Positions 13,771 to 25,917 of a DNA stretch of 64,000 nucleotides are shown here, piece after piece. The translations under genes and the position numbers were made by a program. A model generated the notes under the pieces. It was not told the origin of the DNA and did not search any database. It worked only from the letters and a program-made list of their open reading frames with translations. Numbering within the stretch: position 1 is the stretch's first letter; every line of letters begins with the position of its first letter. The DNA is taken from the NCBI GenBank assembly GCA_945910005.1, contig OX246746.1:20061316-20125315 (forward strand). The letters run 5' to 3'. This DNA comes from Isoperla grammatica (lineage: Eukaryota; Arthropoda; Insecta; Plecoptera; Perlodidae).

Positions 13771-14535
13771 GAGATCCCACCATCACTTTCCCTACGGACG
13801 TGCAACTGCAGTGGAAGTCTGTTGCAACTAAACTGAAGAACAATGTGAATGAATAGAGCCTGGGAACAACATGTTTGGGTAGGAATACTAGACGGAGACC
13901 TCGAGCCCGATCAAGTCTAGACCACATGTAGTATGATATTAAGCTCCAACCACAATTGTCGGCATCGTGATTGTAATCGTTATCCGGAAATCGTGAAAGA
14001 ATTAACTAACTTGGTTCTTCACAACGCTGTTCACAACTAAATCGTGATGTCGTACTGATTTAACATGAGAAAATGTACGATTGCGATTCCGATTATGATC
14101 ACAATGCCTATAATTGTGGTTTTGGCTTTAGCGATGTTGAGAGTTCAGATCGTCAGCAGCATTTTCACTTTTGTCATTCTTACATAAAATAAAATTAAAA
14201 AAAAAAAACTCTTACTTGAGGATGATTTAAATAGGTGTACTGAAGGCACTGGCATAAGCCGCATATTAAATCACGCACAATTAACGGTATTTTATTAATA
14301 TCTTGAGAACGCTTTAATATATTGGAGCAAAGATTGCTACGCGGAATTTTCTTTTTGTATATTCAGCTAAACAATTAATTTTAAAACTTTCAAATATTTT
14401 AATTATTATTGTGAAAGAAAATAACGTGTTTAAATAGTAATTTTGTAAAACATACACCAACACAAAATAATTTCTCAACTACTATTAATGTTAAACCAAC
14501 CAACTTAACTTACAAGTTATTTAATATTCCACACT

Positions 14536-14620
14536 TCTATACCCGCGGTGGTTCATACACCGTAGGGGCTCTACGGTGTATGAAATCGGGTTCGAATCCC
14601 GCATAAGGCACAGAGACATC
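14536..14620 (+). mobile_element. tRNA-like head, family 2 copy
   Basis: B box GGGTTCGAATCCC, then GCATAAGGCACAG. Upstream is a perfect hairpin (TTCATACACCGTAG / CTACGGTGTATGAA) replacing the normal D-arm region. Confidence 0.5.
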
Positions 14621-15409
14621 ATTGCTACAGTAGAGACGTTAAGGAACGACATCAAAATGTTTTCAAACTAGAAAATGACCCATAAAATAACCAACCATGG
14701 CCGAATCAAATAAAAACTAGAACCTCCTCCGCGGACGCAGCATATTATATAGATCTGTGTATGCGGTACCAGAACTAACACCATGTTACATCTATTCTAA
14801 GCCGAAGCGTGCGGTATTCAATTGGTGTTACTAGGTCTTGTCCACTCTCATGTAAATAACACAACGTAAAACAAGTATTTCTCTACATTTTAATTTCGTA
14901 ATGGTATTGATCAATAACATAGATCTTCTCATCCATTCACTGCTGTTTTACCTCGCGTGTTCGAAGTAGGCCTATAGCGTAAAACAGAGAAAGGGCCACA
15001 GATAAACTTATTGTCAAGGACGAAACAGTTTTTGTGTAAAGGTCAATGCAAAACTCACTGGTTACTGAAGCCAAAACGATAAATATATCAGAATCCCAAA
15101 ATAAGATGAAAGGCTAACATGTGTGTATTGAAGCAATGACACCGATGACTTCATCTAAATAGAAAGAACCGTTCTAACATAATTTTTGAACTCTGATTTT
15201 GTATATCCTGTGCGGCAAAAAGTGTTCACTCCTTGACACATAACGATGAGTACGCTATAGTTTTGATTTTACCCATTGTAGATAGATGTGGATTTGTTGG
15301 CATGCAGAATGAAACCTTTTAGATTAATACAATTTCAAATTCAAAAGTTGCCAACATAAATAAGAGCGACATGTTGTTCTAATGAATATTAAGACACTGG
15401 TTTAAAAAC

Positions 15410-15660
15410 TAGTTTCAAATAAATAAAATAAATACATTTGTATTTATTGTATACGTACTCAGTTACAAGAACTGATTTTCAATGGGGCCGGCATTATATA
15501 ACATTTCTAATGTGTTTCGCTGCTATGATGACTCCAAAGTCACCGGTATCACAGATAAATTAGTCAAAGTTAAAAACACCCAGCCCGAACCAGGAATCGA
15601 TCCCTGGTATAGACTTACTTCCTAGATTGGAAGCAGTTCTAGATCAAAGAGGTGCATGGT
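15410..15660 (-). mobile_element. SINE family 3, near full-length copy
   Basis: On the minus strand: tRNA-like head (CTGCTTCCAATCTAGG, B box GGGATCGATTCC), linker TTTTTAAC, core GGTGACTTTGGAG and CATAGCAGCGAA, 3' domain CCCATTGAAAATCAGTT, then a TTTA-rich tail. It defines the element order used to read the palindrome at 16268 and the array at 58396. Confidence 0.7.
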
Positions 15661-15661
15661 A

Positions 15662-15834
15662 TAGTGGACCCAAGATTACTTTACACCTGCTTTCGTCACA
15701 TCCGGGGCAGTCGTAGCCAACCGGCGAGCCGCCCGAGACACACCAGCGCCAAAACCGATCGCTGATTGGCTACGAACCAGTCGCCTGTGACGAAAGCATG
15801 TGTAAGGTAGTCTTAGGACAACTATACCTCTCAA
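15662..15834. mobile_element. TA-flanked MITE, copy 2 (inverted relative to copy 1)
   Basis: 173 bp, opposite orientation to 10218 and closely similar over its full length (CTTTACACCTGCTTTCGTCA, GCTGATTGGCTACGAACCAG). Flanked by TA at 15660-15661 and 15835-15836. It inserted beside the tRNA-like head of a SINE. Confidence 0.82.
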
Positions 15835-16267
15835 CTCTCATCAATGTTCGTAATATCCGTCACGTGCAGAGCTCAACATCAGCTACCCCAAAAGGTCGAC
15901 CGTCCAAGATAAATCAGCTAATAGGATTAGTATTAGAAATGGAAGTGACCTGACGTGACGTCATTTGTAAGGTTTCATCCTCGTACAGAACAGGCTCAGG
16001 TGGCTGTAGAACGACAAGGAGGAGGGAGAGGGAGAGGGAACACTGCCCATGAATAATTATAATGCTGACGTTATAGATGAGTGAGTCGGAGGCAAACAGC
16101 CGGTGACTTTTTTAAACACTGACATTTGGTTGGCCAATGCATAGCTCTTGTAATATATTGTTGCAACACACCTCTTAGATTTAATTAAGTTAACTTTGAA
16201 AACGGAAATATTTATTAGAACAGAGACCTATAAGAAAGAGGATTACATTCTCTAGGGGATGATTAGT

Positions 16268-17085
16268 AAATAAGTAAAATAAATAAATAAATTCTCATTT
16301 ATTAGAGTCTACCCACTCAGTAATGAAACTGATTTTCAGTGGGGGACTTTAATTTAAAGCAACTAAACCAACCCTGTAGGATCTGAACACCATCGAGTCG
16401 ATGAATGAGCGATAACCAATCAAAGATCGATATTTCAAATACGAAACATATGTATCAGTGATTGGACAGTGCGAACACCTGTGGACAAATGTCAGAATCA
16501 ACAAGGCCGATTCAGAACAACTTTAAATTTGTTGAGTGCTTCGTTGCTAGGACGGCTCCAAAGTTACCGTTTACTTATTCCTAAGACAAGAAGTAATGGA
16601 ACTGAATACTTAATTGAGGTTAAAAAACTTCTGCCTGAACCGGGCTTTGAGCCTTTGGACCTTGGTCCAGTGGTTAGCATCCCTGCTTCCAATGCAGAAG
16701 GTCCTGGGTTCAAATCCCGCTTCAGGCAGAAGTTTTTTAACTTCTAATATGGATTCAATTCCATTACTTCTTGGCTTAGGAATAAGTAAACGGTGACTTT
16801 GGAGCCGTCCTAGCAACGAAGCACTCAATAAATTCAAAGTTGTTCTGAATCGGCCTTGTTGATTCTGGCATTTGTCCGCAGGTGTTCGCACTGTCCAATC
16901 ACTGATTCATATGTTTCGTATTTGAAATATCGATCTTTGATTGGTTATCGCTCACTCGTCGATGGTGTTCGAAGCCTACAGGGTTGGTTTAGTCGCTTTA
17001 AATTAAAGTCCCCCACTGGAAATCAGTTTAGTTACTGAGTGGGTAGACTCTAAATATGAATTTATTTTTATTTATTTATTTTGGA
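16268..17085. repeat. 818-bp palindrome: two SINE family 3 copies head-to-head
   Basis: Near-perfect inverted arms (about 400 bp each) are centred near 16678, with ATTT-rich tails at both outer ends. The centre holds a tRNA-like head (GGTCCAGTGGTTAGCATCC, B box GGGTTCAAATCC). Both arms carry GTGCTTCGTTGCTAGGAC or its complement. The right half is also found alone at 49812. Confidence 0.85.
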
Positions 17086-17699
17086 CCTTCTGCATTGAAA
17101 GTAGGGATGGTAACCACTGGACCAACGAGCCACCTACATATTTTGAGTACATATTTTGGTTTACTTTTTGACAATTTTAGAGCATTTCAAAGCAATTTTA
17201 TTCGACAGAAATCGGGGATTCCCCAGGTTAGGTCGAGATTCAGCGGAGTAACAAGTAACAAATCCAGCAGTGTTTTAATTAGCTGGTAGTTAGCAAAAAC
17301 ACCCGGGGCACCTAGTCAGCTGTGACTGTGATACAAACACATACGGTGTCAATGTTAATTCCGCCGGGTCTACGTTTCTGCTCTAATTTGTAAACGGGTT
17401 ACAGCATAATTGAATTGGGTACAGTACAGGTTAGGTATATAAATAAAACAATCTGCATAACCTGCGGAAAGGCGGCACAATCACGCCTGACTGCAGTGAT
17501 GCCCTATGCAACGTGTGTGTTTGTGTTTGCTTTACTACACACGACTACAAACTAATGACATTTGCATACGCACAAAAACTGAACAGCTGTTACTCATGTC
17601 GGCATAATATGTCACACGGGATTTGCCAGTGTTGTCTCGTCCACTATTACTGCTATATCACAATCCTTAATACAATAATTATAATTTGTTTATAATTTG

Positions 17700-17762
17700 A
17701 ATGCCTATTATAGGGTGCACACGCTTAACTGATATGCCTCTCTTCAGGGCCCTCATTCAAGT
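17700..17762 (-). mobile_element. SINE family 1, 3' end remnant
   Basis: GCCTATTATAGGGTGCACAC and TCTTCAGGGCCCTC match the minus-strand 3' body of family 1. Confidence 0.5.
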
Positions 17763-18635
17763 ACGCAAGATGCAACCGGTTGCAATTTGCGCCCCGGTTA
17801 CGGAATAGGGATGAATAATATTTAAAACAAATGATTTTTTAAAAAAAGTGGCAACAAAAATTTTATTTCACAGTGGCTAACCCCTTATGTTATTTTTGCG
17901 TAACGTGTGTTTAAATGTGTTTATTGATATTATTCCTATCATTGATACGATCATATTTTAGTGAACGTAAATGGGACAATTGGAATGTGTATAATGCGTT
18001 TTTATTTTATACTATATAAATGTAATTTTTCTAAATTTTTTTCAGTTTCAAGTTCAATTGTTTCCCTATCTAAGTTATCTTCACGACCACAGACACACTC
18101 TTTGTGTGATTCGAAACAAATGTAAACGGAAGTGTTAATGATGTACTATCTAATTAATAACAACATAATAACTAAAGCATGAATGCATAGGCAATGTAAA
18201 ATCTGCATGACAATGGTATTGTAATCGCGTATTATTGTTTTTTTCTTTCAATGTAGGTCTTCTCTTGTGCAGTTTCTATTTCTTTAAAACTTTCGCGCAG
18301 AAGTGTAATTGAAATGAAATTGAAAATGACCGCGGATTATTTCGTGGCGTTGTGAGAAAGAAAACATCTCTGCAATGTCAGATACTATTACATACAAATA
18401 GGGCGATGTTCCGTGTTCTCAGCACATAGTCTCCGGTACACGGGATTACAATTATAGTCTCGTTATCTGACCTGAACATAATTTTAATTGAGGGTTTTAT
18501 TTAATCTTTTTAATAAAACACTCCATTAATAAACAATTATAATGATAATTATGTGTTCGGTTATTTTATTACTGTTAGGGTAGAGTGATAAATCTGTTAG
18601 ACCTATCAAAGGAAAGTATCACTTTTAGTTATATT

Positions 18636-18839
18636 TTGAGAACGCTACACAATATTATACGAGACAAATGAAGAGATTGTGGTTTCGTAAGAGCTAAAAT
18701 CTGGATTAGCAAAATACTAAACGGTTGTCATTAGCGAAACTGCAGTTGAGTATTAATTCTTTAACTGGCTTCCCTCATGACAACCGTAATGATTGCAATA
18801 ATTGAAATTTTGTTAATCCAGTTTCTAATTCTTACGAAA
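18636..18839. mobile_element. Foldback element (TTTCGTAAGA ends)
   Basis: Inverted arms near 18683-18735 and 18780-18839 share TTTCGTAAGA, CTGGATTA and GGTTGTCAT. The outer flank has TGAGAACGCTACACAATATT, also found at the ends of the repeat at 22582. Confidence 0.5.
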
Positions 18840-18974
18840 CCAACCCACCACAACTGGCTATAAAGCTGGCTATAGTTTAAAACCTGTATAATTACTAGTA
18901 ATAATAATGGTAATAGGCCTAATAAATAATACTAATGATAATAAATACTATCGATTGTATCGTTATGAGATGAC

Positions 18975-19075
18975 CAATTATATAAATGTATCCCACTGAA
19001 AATCAGTTCGTAACTTTCAAACTGAGTGGCCATAGACTATAAACACAAATGTATTTATTAATTTAATGTATTAAC
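18975..19075 (+). mobile_element. SINE family 3, 3' domain remnant
   Basis: CCCACTGAAAATCAGTTC, AACTGAGTGGC and a TTTA-rich tail match the family 3 3' end; no head. Confidence 0.55.
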
Positions 19076-19414
19076 TATAAAATAGTTGTATTTGCTGCGT
19101 TGTGTCGTACATCTCGCTTGTTCATTGGAGCATGAAACTATGCATGCAAGCTGGCTGGCCATACGGCACAAACAATTGATGCATGCACATGGTTTCAGCT
19201 CTGACACAGGATGTACCTCATCATCAAACAATCGTGTTTACAAAAATCCTAATTGTAAATCGCAGCTGAGGCAATATGAACACTTACAGCTTGAGTCATA
19301 AGAACAGAACACTCAGTCAGTTAGTGTATCTTCGCACTTCATTATGCAGTCTTGGTCACAATATGCCAATATGCCGGAGCGAGCTACAACTACAGAAGGT
19401 TTTACGTGATTCAC

Positions 19415-19694
19415 ACCGATAGAGGTGGCTCAGCAGTAAGACGCGAGACTCTAATTCGGGAGGTCACCGGTTCGATTCCGGCCACCGGCAGTCTTGACTG
19501 AAGGTTTTTTCCGAGGTTTTCCTCAGTTGTAAAGGCGAATGCTGGGATTGAGTCCTACTAACAGCCCTCGGACATTCCTCCCCAGCTATCCAAACACCCT
19601 AATAACCTAGTTAGTCACCTGAAGAGGGGCACATCGGGTAAAGCTGGTGTGCACCCTATAACGGGTATTCCTACGAAAAAATTATTATTATTAT
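19415..19694 (+). mobile_element. SINE family 1 copy with intact 12-bp target duplication
   Basis: Full length, from CCGATAGAGGTGGCTCAG to a (TTA)n tail. The direct duplication TACGTGATTCAC lies at 19403-19414 and 19695-19706, the signature of LINE-driven retroposition. The best reference copy in the window for the element's ends. Confidence 0.93.
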
Positions 19695-19706
19695 TACGTG
19701 ATTCAC

Positions 19707-21595
19707 GTGGCTGGCTGGCTATAGACGTTTAGAGCCATACAGAAAATATCATGTTAAACCGCTTTGCATGCTTAGTTCATGGGTACATATTGTGGTTTTA
19801 AAATAAAGTTTTCAGTAACGGAGTAGCAGTGATTAAAAGCATCCGCAAAAGAAAAAAATTTCCGAAAGGTAAATTTTAAGAGTGTAAATTCGCCATTTGC
19901 CTTCAGCAATAAAGACAAATTAGAAACTCGCCACATGAGAACCACGATGAAAGATGAGCGATCTACTACAACTAGCCTACATTCTTTTAAATGGTGCATT
20001 TGATTTATGTATTGTTTTTTTGTTTTTTTTTTATAATAGCCCATCCCACATTATTACATATCATGATTACTCAATACTGAAACTTGAAAGCAAATATAAT
20101 ATTTCATATCAATATTACAGCTTTCTAAGTTCTAACTATAAGTCAATAACATTCTCCTTCTTCGACCCAAATAGCCAATAAATATGGAGATGACGAACGA
20201 GTCACTAATCTTCAACGACTTCCATAAATCTATCCTTTACGTAATAGGTAATATTTTAGAACGTAATTTGAGATAATCGCACTTTATTCTGATGCCGTTT
20301 CTTCAGAATGGATTTTCCTACATAGATCACCAAGGAAAACATAAACGCAATGTTTCCACAATTATTACTTATGATGTCCATATTTGTACGTGAAACATTC
20401 AGGAAATTTAAAATTGTCTTTTCTCACTCCACTCAGCCGTTTGACCTGTGCGCAGTGAGCTCATAAGCAACATCCGCAAAAACACAAGGACGAGGTGGGT
20501 GCCATTTGAGTTGAATGATCAGATCATTCATTTCGCTCATCTAATTAGGATATTATTAAAATGGTACCGTTTTCCTAAAACTAATACTCAAGTATTTCAA
20601 TGTTTAAGTTGCGCGGCTCTTTGTTCTCATAGTTTAACCTTGAACTGTGTTTTTGTGAGACAAACTAAAAATACCGATTTCTCGCATTTTTTTATCCGCC
20701 AGTGATGAAACTTTAAAACAATTCTTAATCAAGAGAAAGGAAGTTAATTAAATTCACACAGCCCCAGACCAGTACGGAATTCGTTAACCTTGGGAGGAGG
20801 TGAACAACAACAAAAACATATAAATAATATAAATATAAAATAAAATAAAGCCCACATCACATCATCACAAAGATTCTTGCAAGTTGAGGGCGGAAAGTTT
20901 ACATTAACCCAGTAGCAAGAAAAATAATAAATACTTATAAACGGTACAGACATTAATATGAGTACATACAGCAATTTCCCCGTTAAGCATGGAATGCTAT
21001 TTAACAGGGGAGAAGAAAACCACAAATTAAGGAACACGTTTGTGTTTAAGACGTGTTAGAAAGGACGACACCCCAATATTTGCGTCCGCTTCCACTTCTA
21101 AGATCTTAGGGTAGTGCCGGGGGGGGTTCAAAGGCAAATCACTATAGGCTGCAAAGGCAATCAATCACTATAAACTTATCTTTGTTTGTACAAACTGTGT
21201 CTTCGGAGTCTACACTGTCGCATAATGTGTAATGATGTGTCACGCCGAAACATAATTCTCGAAATTGAGTGGGTAATACTGAACACCCATCAATTAATTT
21301 ATTCCCAGGGTAAACCAGGCCAAACTCAAAGGCATAAGTCTTCTGTTCTCAACTAGATTAGCAGAACCGTTCTAACAATCACAAGAATTAATGGGAGGAA
21401 ATCTGTGTTCCGTTTATTTGTAGTTTTAAGGTCAAAGGGAGAACAGTCGCCCATAAATAACGAGATCAATAAACTTTCAAAAAGATGATCCGCTTCCCCT
21501 ATAGAAAATGTGGTTGTTTGCCTCGCCAACTGGTCGGCGCGGGTTCTTAGTCCCAGATAGGCGTGTTCATGTAAAATATGCTAGGAATAGTACTA
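19707..21595. other. No gene recognised
   Basis: AT-rich sequence with open frames up to 97 codons that are hydrophobic but lack splice support or known motifs. Confidence 0.45.
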
Positions 21596-21760
21596 TAGTA
21601 AAGTCTGCGTACAAGAACTTCGGTAATGCTTTCGTCATCAATAAGTGACGTGTTTACGGTCACGGCCAACCCGAGCAGGTATCTGAATTAGCCACGGCCG
21701 CTGGTTGGCTGCCGCTCACCCACCCGTGACGCAAGCATTACCGAAGTTGGACGACGACTA
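21596..21760. mobile_element. TA-flanked MITE, related family member
   Basis: 165 bp with inverted ends TAGTAAAG.. / TAGTCGTC.. and a strong inner inverted AACTTCGGTAATGCTT, flanked by TA. It shares the GCTTTCGTCA core with the copies at 10218 and 15662 but differs in the middle. Confidence 0.7.
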
Positions 21761-22581
21761 TAGGCGGGTCTATAGATGACGCATTGGCGCTGCGGTCATT
21801 ACAAATTGAAGGCTGCCATTATTATGGAATTAACATGGTTTTTGTAATGCAGCACTACGTTGATCAACATGCAAATTTTCATAATTGGTGTTTTAAATAA
21901 TTGAAACTGCTTCAATAAAATAGTATATTTACTTAGACCAGATTCTGTTAGAAAAAAAATGTTAAGCTCAATACTTTTTTTTAAAATAGATAATTTCAAA
22001 TAAAATAGCGTGAATGCCATAACAATGGCGGCATTCATTCAATTTGCAGTAGATTTTCACCGCCTACTGCTATGGAGTCATAGGGGCTTGGTTCGTGTAT
22101 AGCTCATCTAGTGATTCATTGAGCAGAGAAACCCGCGCGAAATTGTTATTTTTTGTTGATGTAATATCTTGGTTGCATTCCGAAAACTCCTGACAACGAT
22201 ACGGGTGTTTTTAGCATCATGTAACACGCCACAGCGTCACATTTTGTCATGATTGTATTTCGGAACGCGTCAAGCGAAAAAATGGAGAAAATGCGCGAAA
22301 AAATGTTAATATTAAACGAAGAAAGTAATATTCTATATCATTCTCCATGAATAATAAAAGGCGAAATGAAAGATAATAAAATCCTACAAGACCTGTTGTT
22401 TGTTAATTTCGGTCAAATTCCATCGATCCTGTAGTGTTTGATGAGCTTTTGAATCAATACATTTTTAAAACGGCGCCTTGATTTTAGAAATGCTACAGAT
22501 GCTGGGTTGAAAACCTACAGCGTTTAGAGCGCGCTGCGAATGGGGGCCCGATCAGCGAGTTACGGAATGTCCCCCCCCCCC

Positions 22582-22793
22582 TTGACAACGCTACACAATA
22601 TTAAAAAATAAAAAATATTTTATTAATTAAGGTTGTTATTACCTATTGCCAATGTAACATAATTACAATCAATTACTAACAACCAGGTTACGATAAAAAT
22701 GTATTGTAACTTTTTGAATTCTTGATGTTTAATTCTTACGAAACCTCAATTCGGGCATTAACACTTTTTTAATATCGTGTAGCGTTCTCGAGA
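22582..22793. mobile_element. Foldback/MITE with GAACGCTACACAATATT ends
   Basis: The left end ACAACGCTACACAATATTAA pairs with right-end complement GAACGCTACACGATATTAA; AT-rich interior, non-coding. Preceded by an 11-base C run. Confidence 0.6.
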
Positions 22794-22879
22794 CTTATAC
22801 TAAAACACGTTGATTTTGCGCGGTTTTTGTAGTAACTGCCCTTATTATAATACAAGGTAGAGCCCAGTAACACCAATTT

Positions 22880-22960
22880 GGAGCTAAGCGGTACCACACA
22901 GGAATTTAGTTTAAAAGGTTGCGGGTTCATTCCCGGACCACCACAGCAATTCTAAAGGTG
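22880..22960 (+). mobile_element. tRNA-like fragment
   Basis: GCGGGTTCATTCCCGGACCA looks like a T-arm and acceptor with one B-box change. The upstream arms do not fold; a remnant. Confidence 0.3.
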
Positions 22961-23009
22961 AGCTGCTTCCTGTCATGAATTTTGATATTTTCTCAAAATT
23001 ACCCTTACA

Positions 23010-23694
23010 CAGTGGCGTAGGCTATACAGTGAGGCGAAGTACCAGTTTTAACGATGGCATATAATGAATGTATGGTAAATATGAAATATAAGATTCATAC
23101 ATAAATACGCAAATGAATGAATAGATATGAATTGGTGAAGTCAGTAATCGTATTTGGCGCTTGATTATAGCGAAAAAACAACTATTAATTATATCCTGCT
23201 CAGAATCTGGTGAATCTATATAGTAGCCGTCATTTTCGTAGAGCGCTAGCGGTTCCTTTCAGTTCTTCTTGAATAGAGCTCGCTGTCATGTACTCGTCAC
23301 AGCTACAATAAGGCAGACGATTGCTTTGACACCGGTCAAGAATTTGTTTTGTAAATTTGTGTTTTTGCCCCTTTTGGTGACAGTAGTAGCCTCTTTGACA
23401 GTGCGCCCGCCCGCGGAGAAGCTCATTGTGCTAAGTTAAACGGGCATGTAACCCTTCGTGAATAGAGCTCGAGAAAGCGCTCCACAGAAATGACGGCTAC
23501 TATACCTTGAGCAGACAACATGTACTAACGCTGAAATAACGTAACAAATTTTGACTGCGACGCTATTGCGGGGAGCATCCCCATCCCACCCCCACCCCAC
23601 TCCCCACTGCATCGAGCGGCGGGTCGGATATTTATCTTGTGACAATTCACACGCCCACCACCCCCACAAATATATATTCTTGACTACGCCACTG
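23010..23694. mobile_element. hAT-type element with CAGTGGCGTAG ends
   Basis: 685 bp with ends CAGTGGCGTAG and CTACGCCACTG, a terminus widely seen in hAT elements. Flanking 8-mers CCCTTACA and CCCCTGCA agree at six of eight positions, suggesting an aged duplication. No transposase recognised. Confidence 0.8.
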
Positions 23695-25384
23695 CCCCTG
23701 CAATTACATGCCCCATCATCTAAATCCTAGATAGCATAACGCAACACATGCCAGAAGCAATAAAGGTTGTTCAGTTTTGATGTGTTCGTTTTCTCAACTG
23801 TTGTGCATTAAAAGAAAGTACCGAGTGGTATTGAAAAATATGGCAGTGTGACAACAACGAAAGTAGATATCGCTACCGTATTTCTGCTCGTTCGGGAAGG
23901 GACGCGGCAAATATTGCATCGCCTACATAATATTACTACTTCACATTCACGTAAATAACAATAAAAAATAATAAGATTTTCTAGAGGACTCGTACGCACG
24001 TCTTTCTCTACGAAACAAAATACAGCTTCTTTAGAGATATCGTTGTCAGCAAAACTATGTCTGCATACGGGTTTTCTGTTTGGCCGTTCAAGGTCGTAAA
24101 AATTCAAAATTGTACAACAGACGGTGTGGTCGGGTGGTAGTTGTAACGATTGTTCAAGCATGTCAAGTCGTAGAGAGAACCGTGCTTACAAATCATGCAC
24201 AGCCTCACCATCATCATTCATGCAAATTAGTAAATAAGTTAGCGACGCAATATTGGCCCTGTGCCCGCTAAAAAATAATAAAAGCTAATAATGTCAATAT
24301 TTTCATAAAGCCAGTTTTTAATGTCATTCAGTTAACTTTTACAAGTTTCTTTTCATGCAAATTTAAGAAAACGTACACATACGCAGGAACAGTCTAAAAT
24401 TAATTAGTGTAATAATTATAAACGGCCCCCCATTTTGGGGCTTAATTTATTGCGGTTGGCAAGCGTGAACCGAAAGAACCCACGGTATAGAGCAATATCC
24501 TGATACCGATACTGAAACTTCTTGTGAAAGTGAACGATTAACAAGAAAAACACAACCTCTTCCCATTCAATTCATCATGTCATGATGAGCAAGAGAAAGT
24601 GTCTCACCCCGTGCTATGGAAGATGTTCTAATTATGGAACGAAAACTGACTATTGCATCGCATTTCATACTTTACCAGCAACACTTACTTTCTAATGGGA
24701 ACGAAGCCAGCCTCTTTAGCTGCTCATCTGAAATCGTGTGTTGCATCACGGAATCGAATAGAGTATTTAGTGCAGCCCTTTCTCTCTACATTCCAAACCT
24801 TTCACACAAGTCCAAACCAGTGGTCAGTGTCTGGTGCGACGCATGCACAAGGTCGCACATTTCTACAACGTCTGCGCATCGCATGGTCTCTAATAGTCTC
24901 TACTCGACTCGCTCGCAACAGCATCGTTATTTCAAGAATAGCTCACCCACCTCACACACAAATCTACGTTTTAGTTCTAAAATTATTCAACAAATAATGT
25001 ATGAAAACCTCTCCCCTTTCTCATCTTGGAAATCCCCAAATAAAGAAGCAACGTAGCCGAGCGTATAATTTCTCTGTTGTAACAATATAATTACTAATCA
25101 TATATACCTATATAGTAATTAGGCGAACTAATGATAATATTACAAGTAACAGTAAGAATAGAGATAAAGAACAATCAAGTAATACAATACGTACAATAAC
25201 AATCTAGTGTGATGCATTTAAAGTCAATAAACAAACGTATAGGCTTGTGAAATAACGTATTTACAATGTTCATGTCCATTAATTAACACACATGACTCAC
25301 TCAATCCATGAGATAACATCATTAAAATCCATTACTTCCGCGTGACTATTGGCTTCGTTAGCCTGCGTTTATCCGGCAATATGA

Positions 25385-25575
25385 TAGTTCTACTGGCTTC
25401 GTGCACGGTCGCACGGGACTCTCGTTTCAGAGGTCGCGAGTTCGTTCCCATCTTCCCATCACCGGGATTATCTCAAACCGTTAGTAAACATGGGCGCCAC
25501 GCGCAGGGGAGGGGGGTGCCCCCGGACCCCCCTTGCACCCGAATAGATAGTGTTGTTCCGTCTTGCCCACCCCTG
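25385..25575. repeat. tRNA-like fragment followed by a GC-rich repeat end
   Basis: A B-box-like GCGAGTTCGTTCCC (about 25436) is followed by AAACATGGGCGCCACGCGCA and GGGGTGCCCCC. The complement of that repeat end occurs at 1490-1570, so it is a dispersed repeat. The right end TTGCCCACCCCTGG resembles a hAT terminus. Confidence 0.4.
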
Positions 25576-25892
25576 GAATAATCCTGTCTACAATCATGCT
25601 TGGATATGGTCTATGGCTGACATACTACCCTGATATCACATCATTCTCCAACCCTATAATGTTGTATTTATATATAACTGATAATACGCCTATCCCTACA
25701 TCGACCATATCTACAATTAACTTGCACATTTCAAACCATCGTTAATAAATTGTATAACTTATGACTGAATGGTGATGCGGTGATAGAAATACTTACTGCA
25801 CCCGCATTCAGGGATGCTATTGAAAGAAGGTATTACATTACAGCATTACAATCTGGCTAAAGACCGAGCAATTTGCATTACATATTCTGACT

Positions 25893-25917
25893 GGAGGAGG
25901 GGGGGGGGGGGGGGAGG
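25893..25917. repeat. Poly(G) run
   Basis: Sixteen uninterrupted G (25899-25914) in a GA-rich context. Confidence 0.95.

Noticed and set aside
13577..13927. 116-codon minus-strand frame with poly-Pro
   Set aside because: Its core is translation of the poly(G) runs.
16469..16891. Overlapping 92- and 93-codon frames on opposite strands with nearly identical proteins
   Set aside because: They arise from the SINE palindrome read in both directions, not from a gene family.
19415..19490. Functional tRNA gene
   Set aside because: Anticodon stem has mismatches and the sequence continues into a dispersed SINE body with a target duplication.
23808..24161. 117-codon minus-strand open frame
   Set aside because: Cys-rich but without recognisable spacing for a zinc finger or known family.
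24616..25056. 146-codon plus-strand open frame
   Set aside because: No domain, no splice context, Ser/His-rich composition; likely chance, though not excluded.
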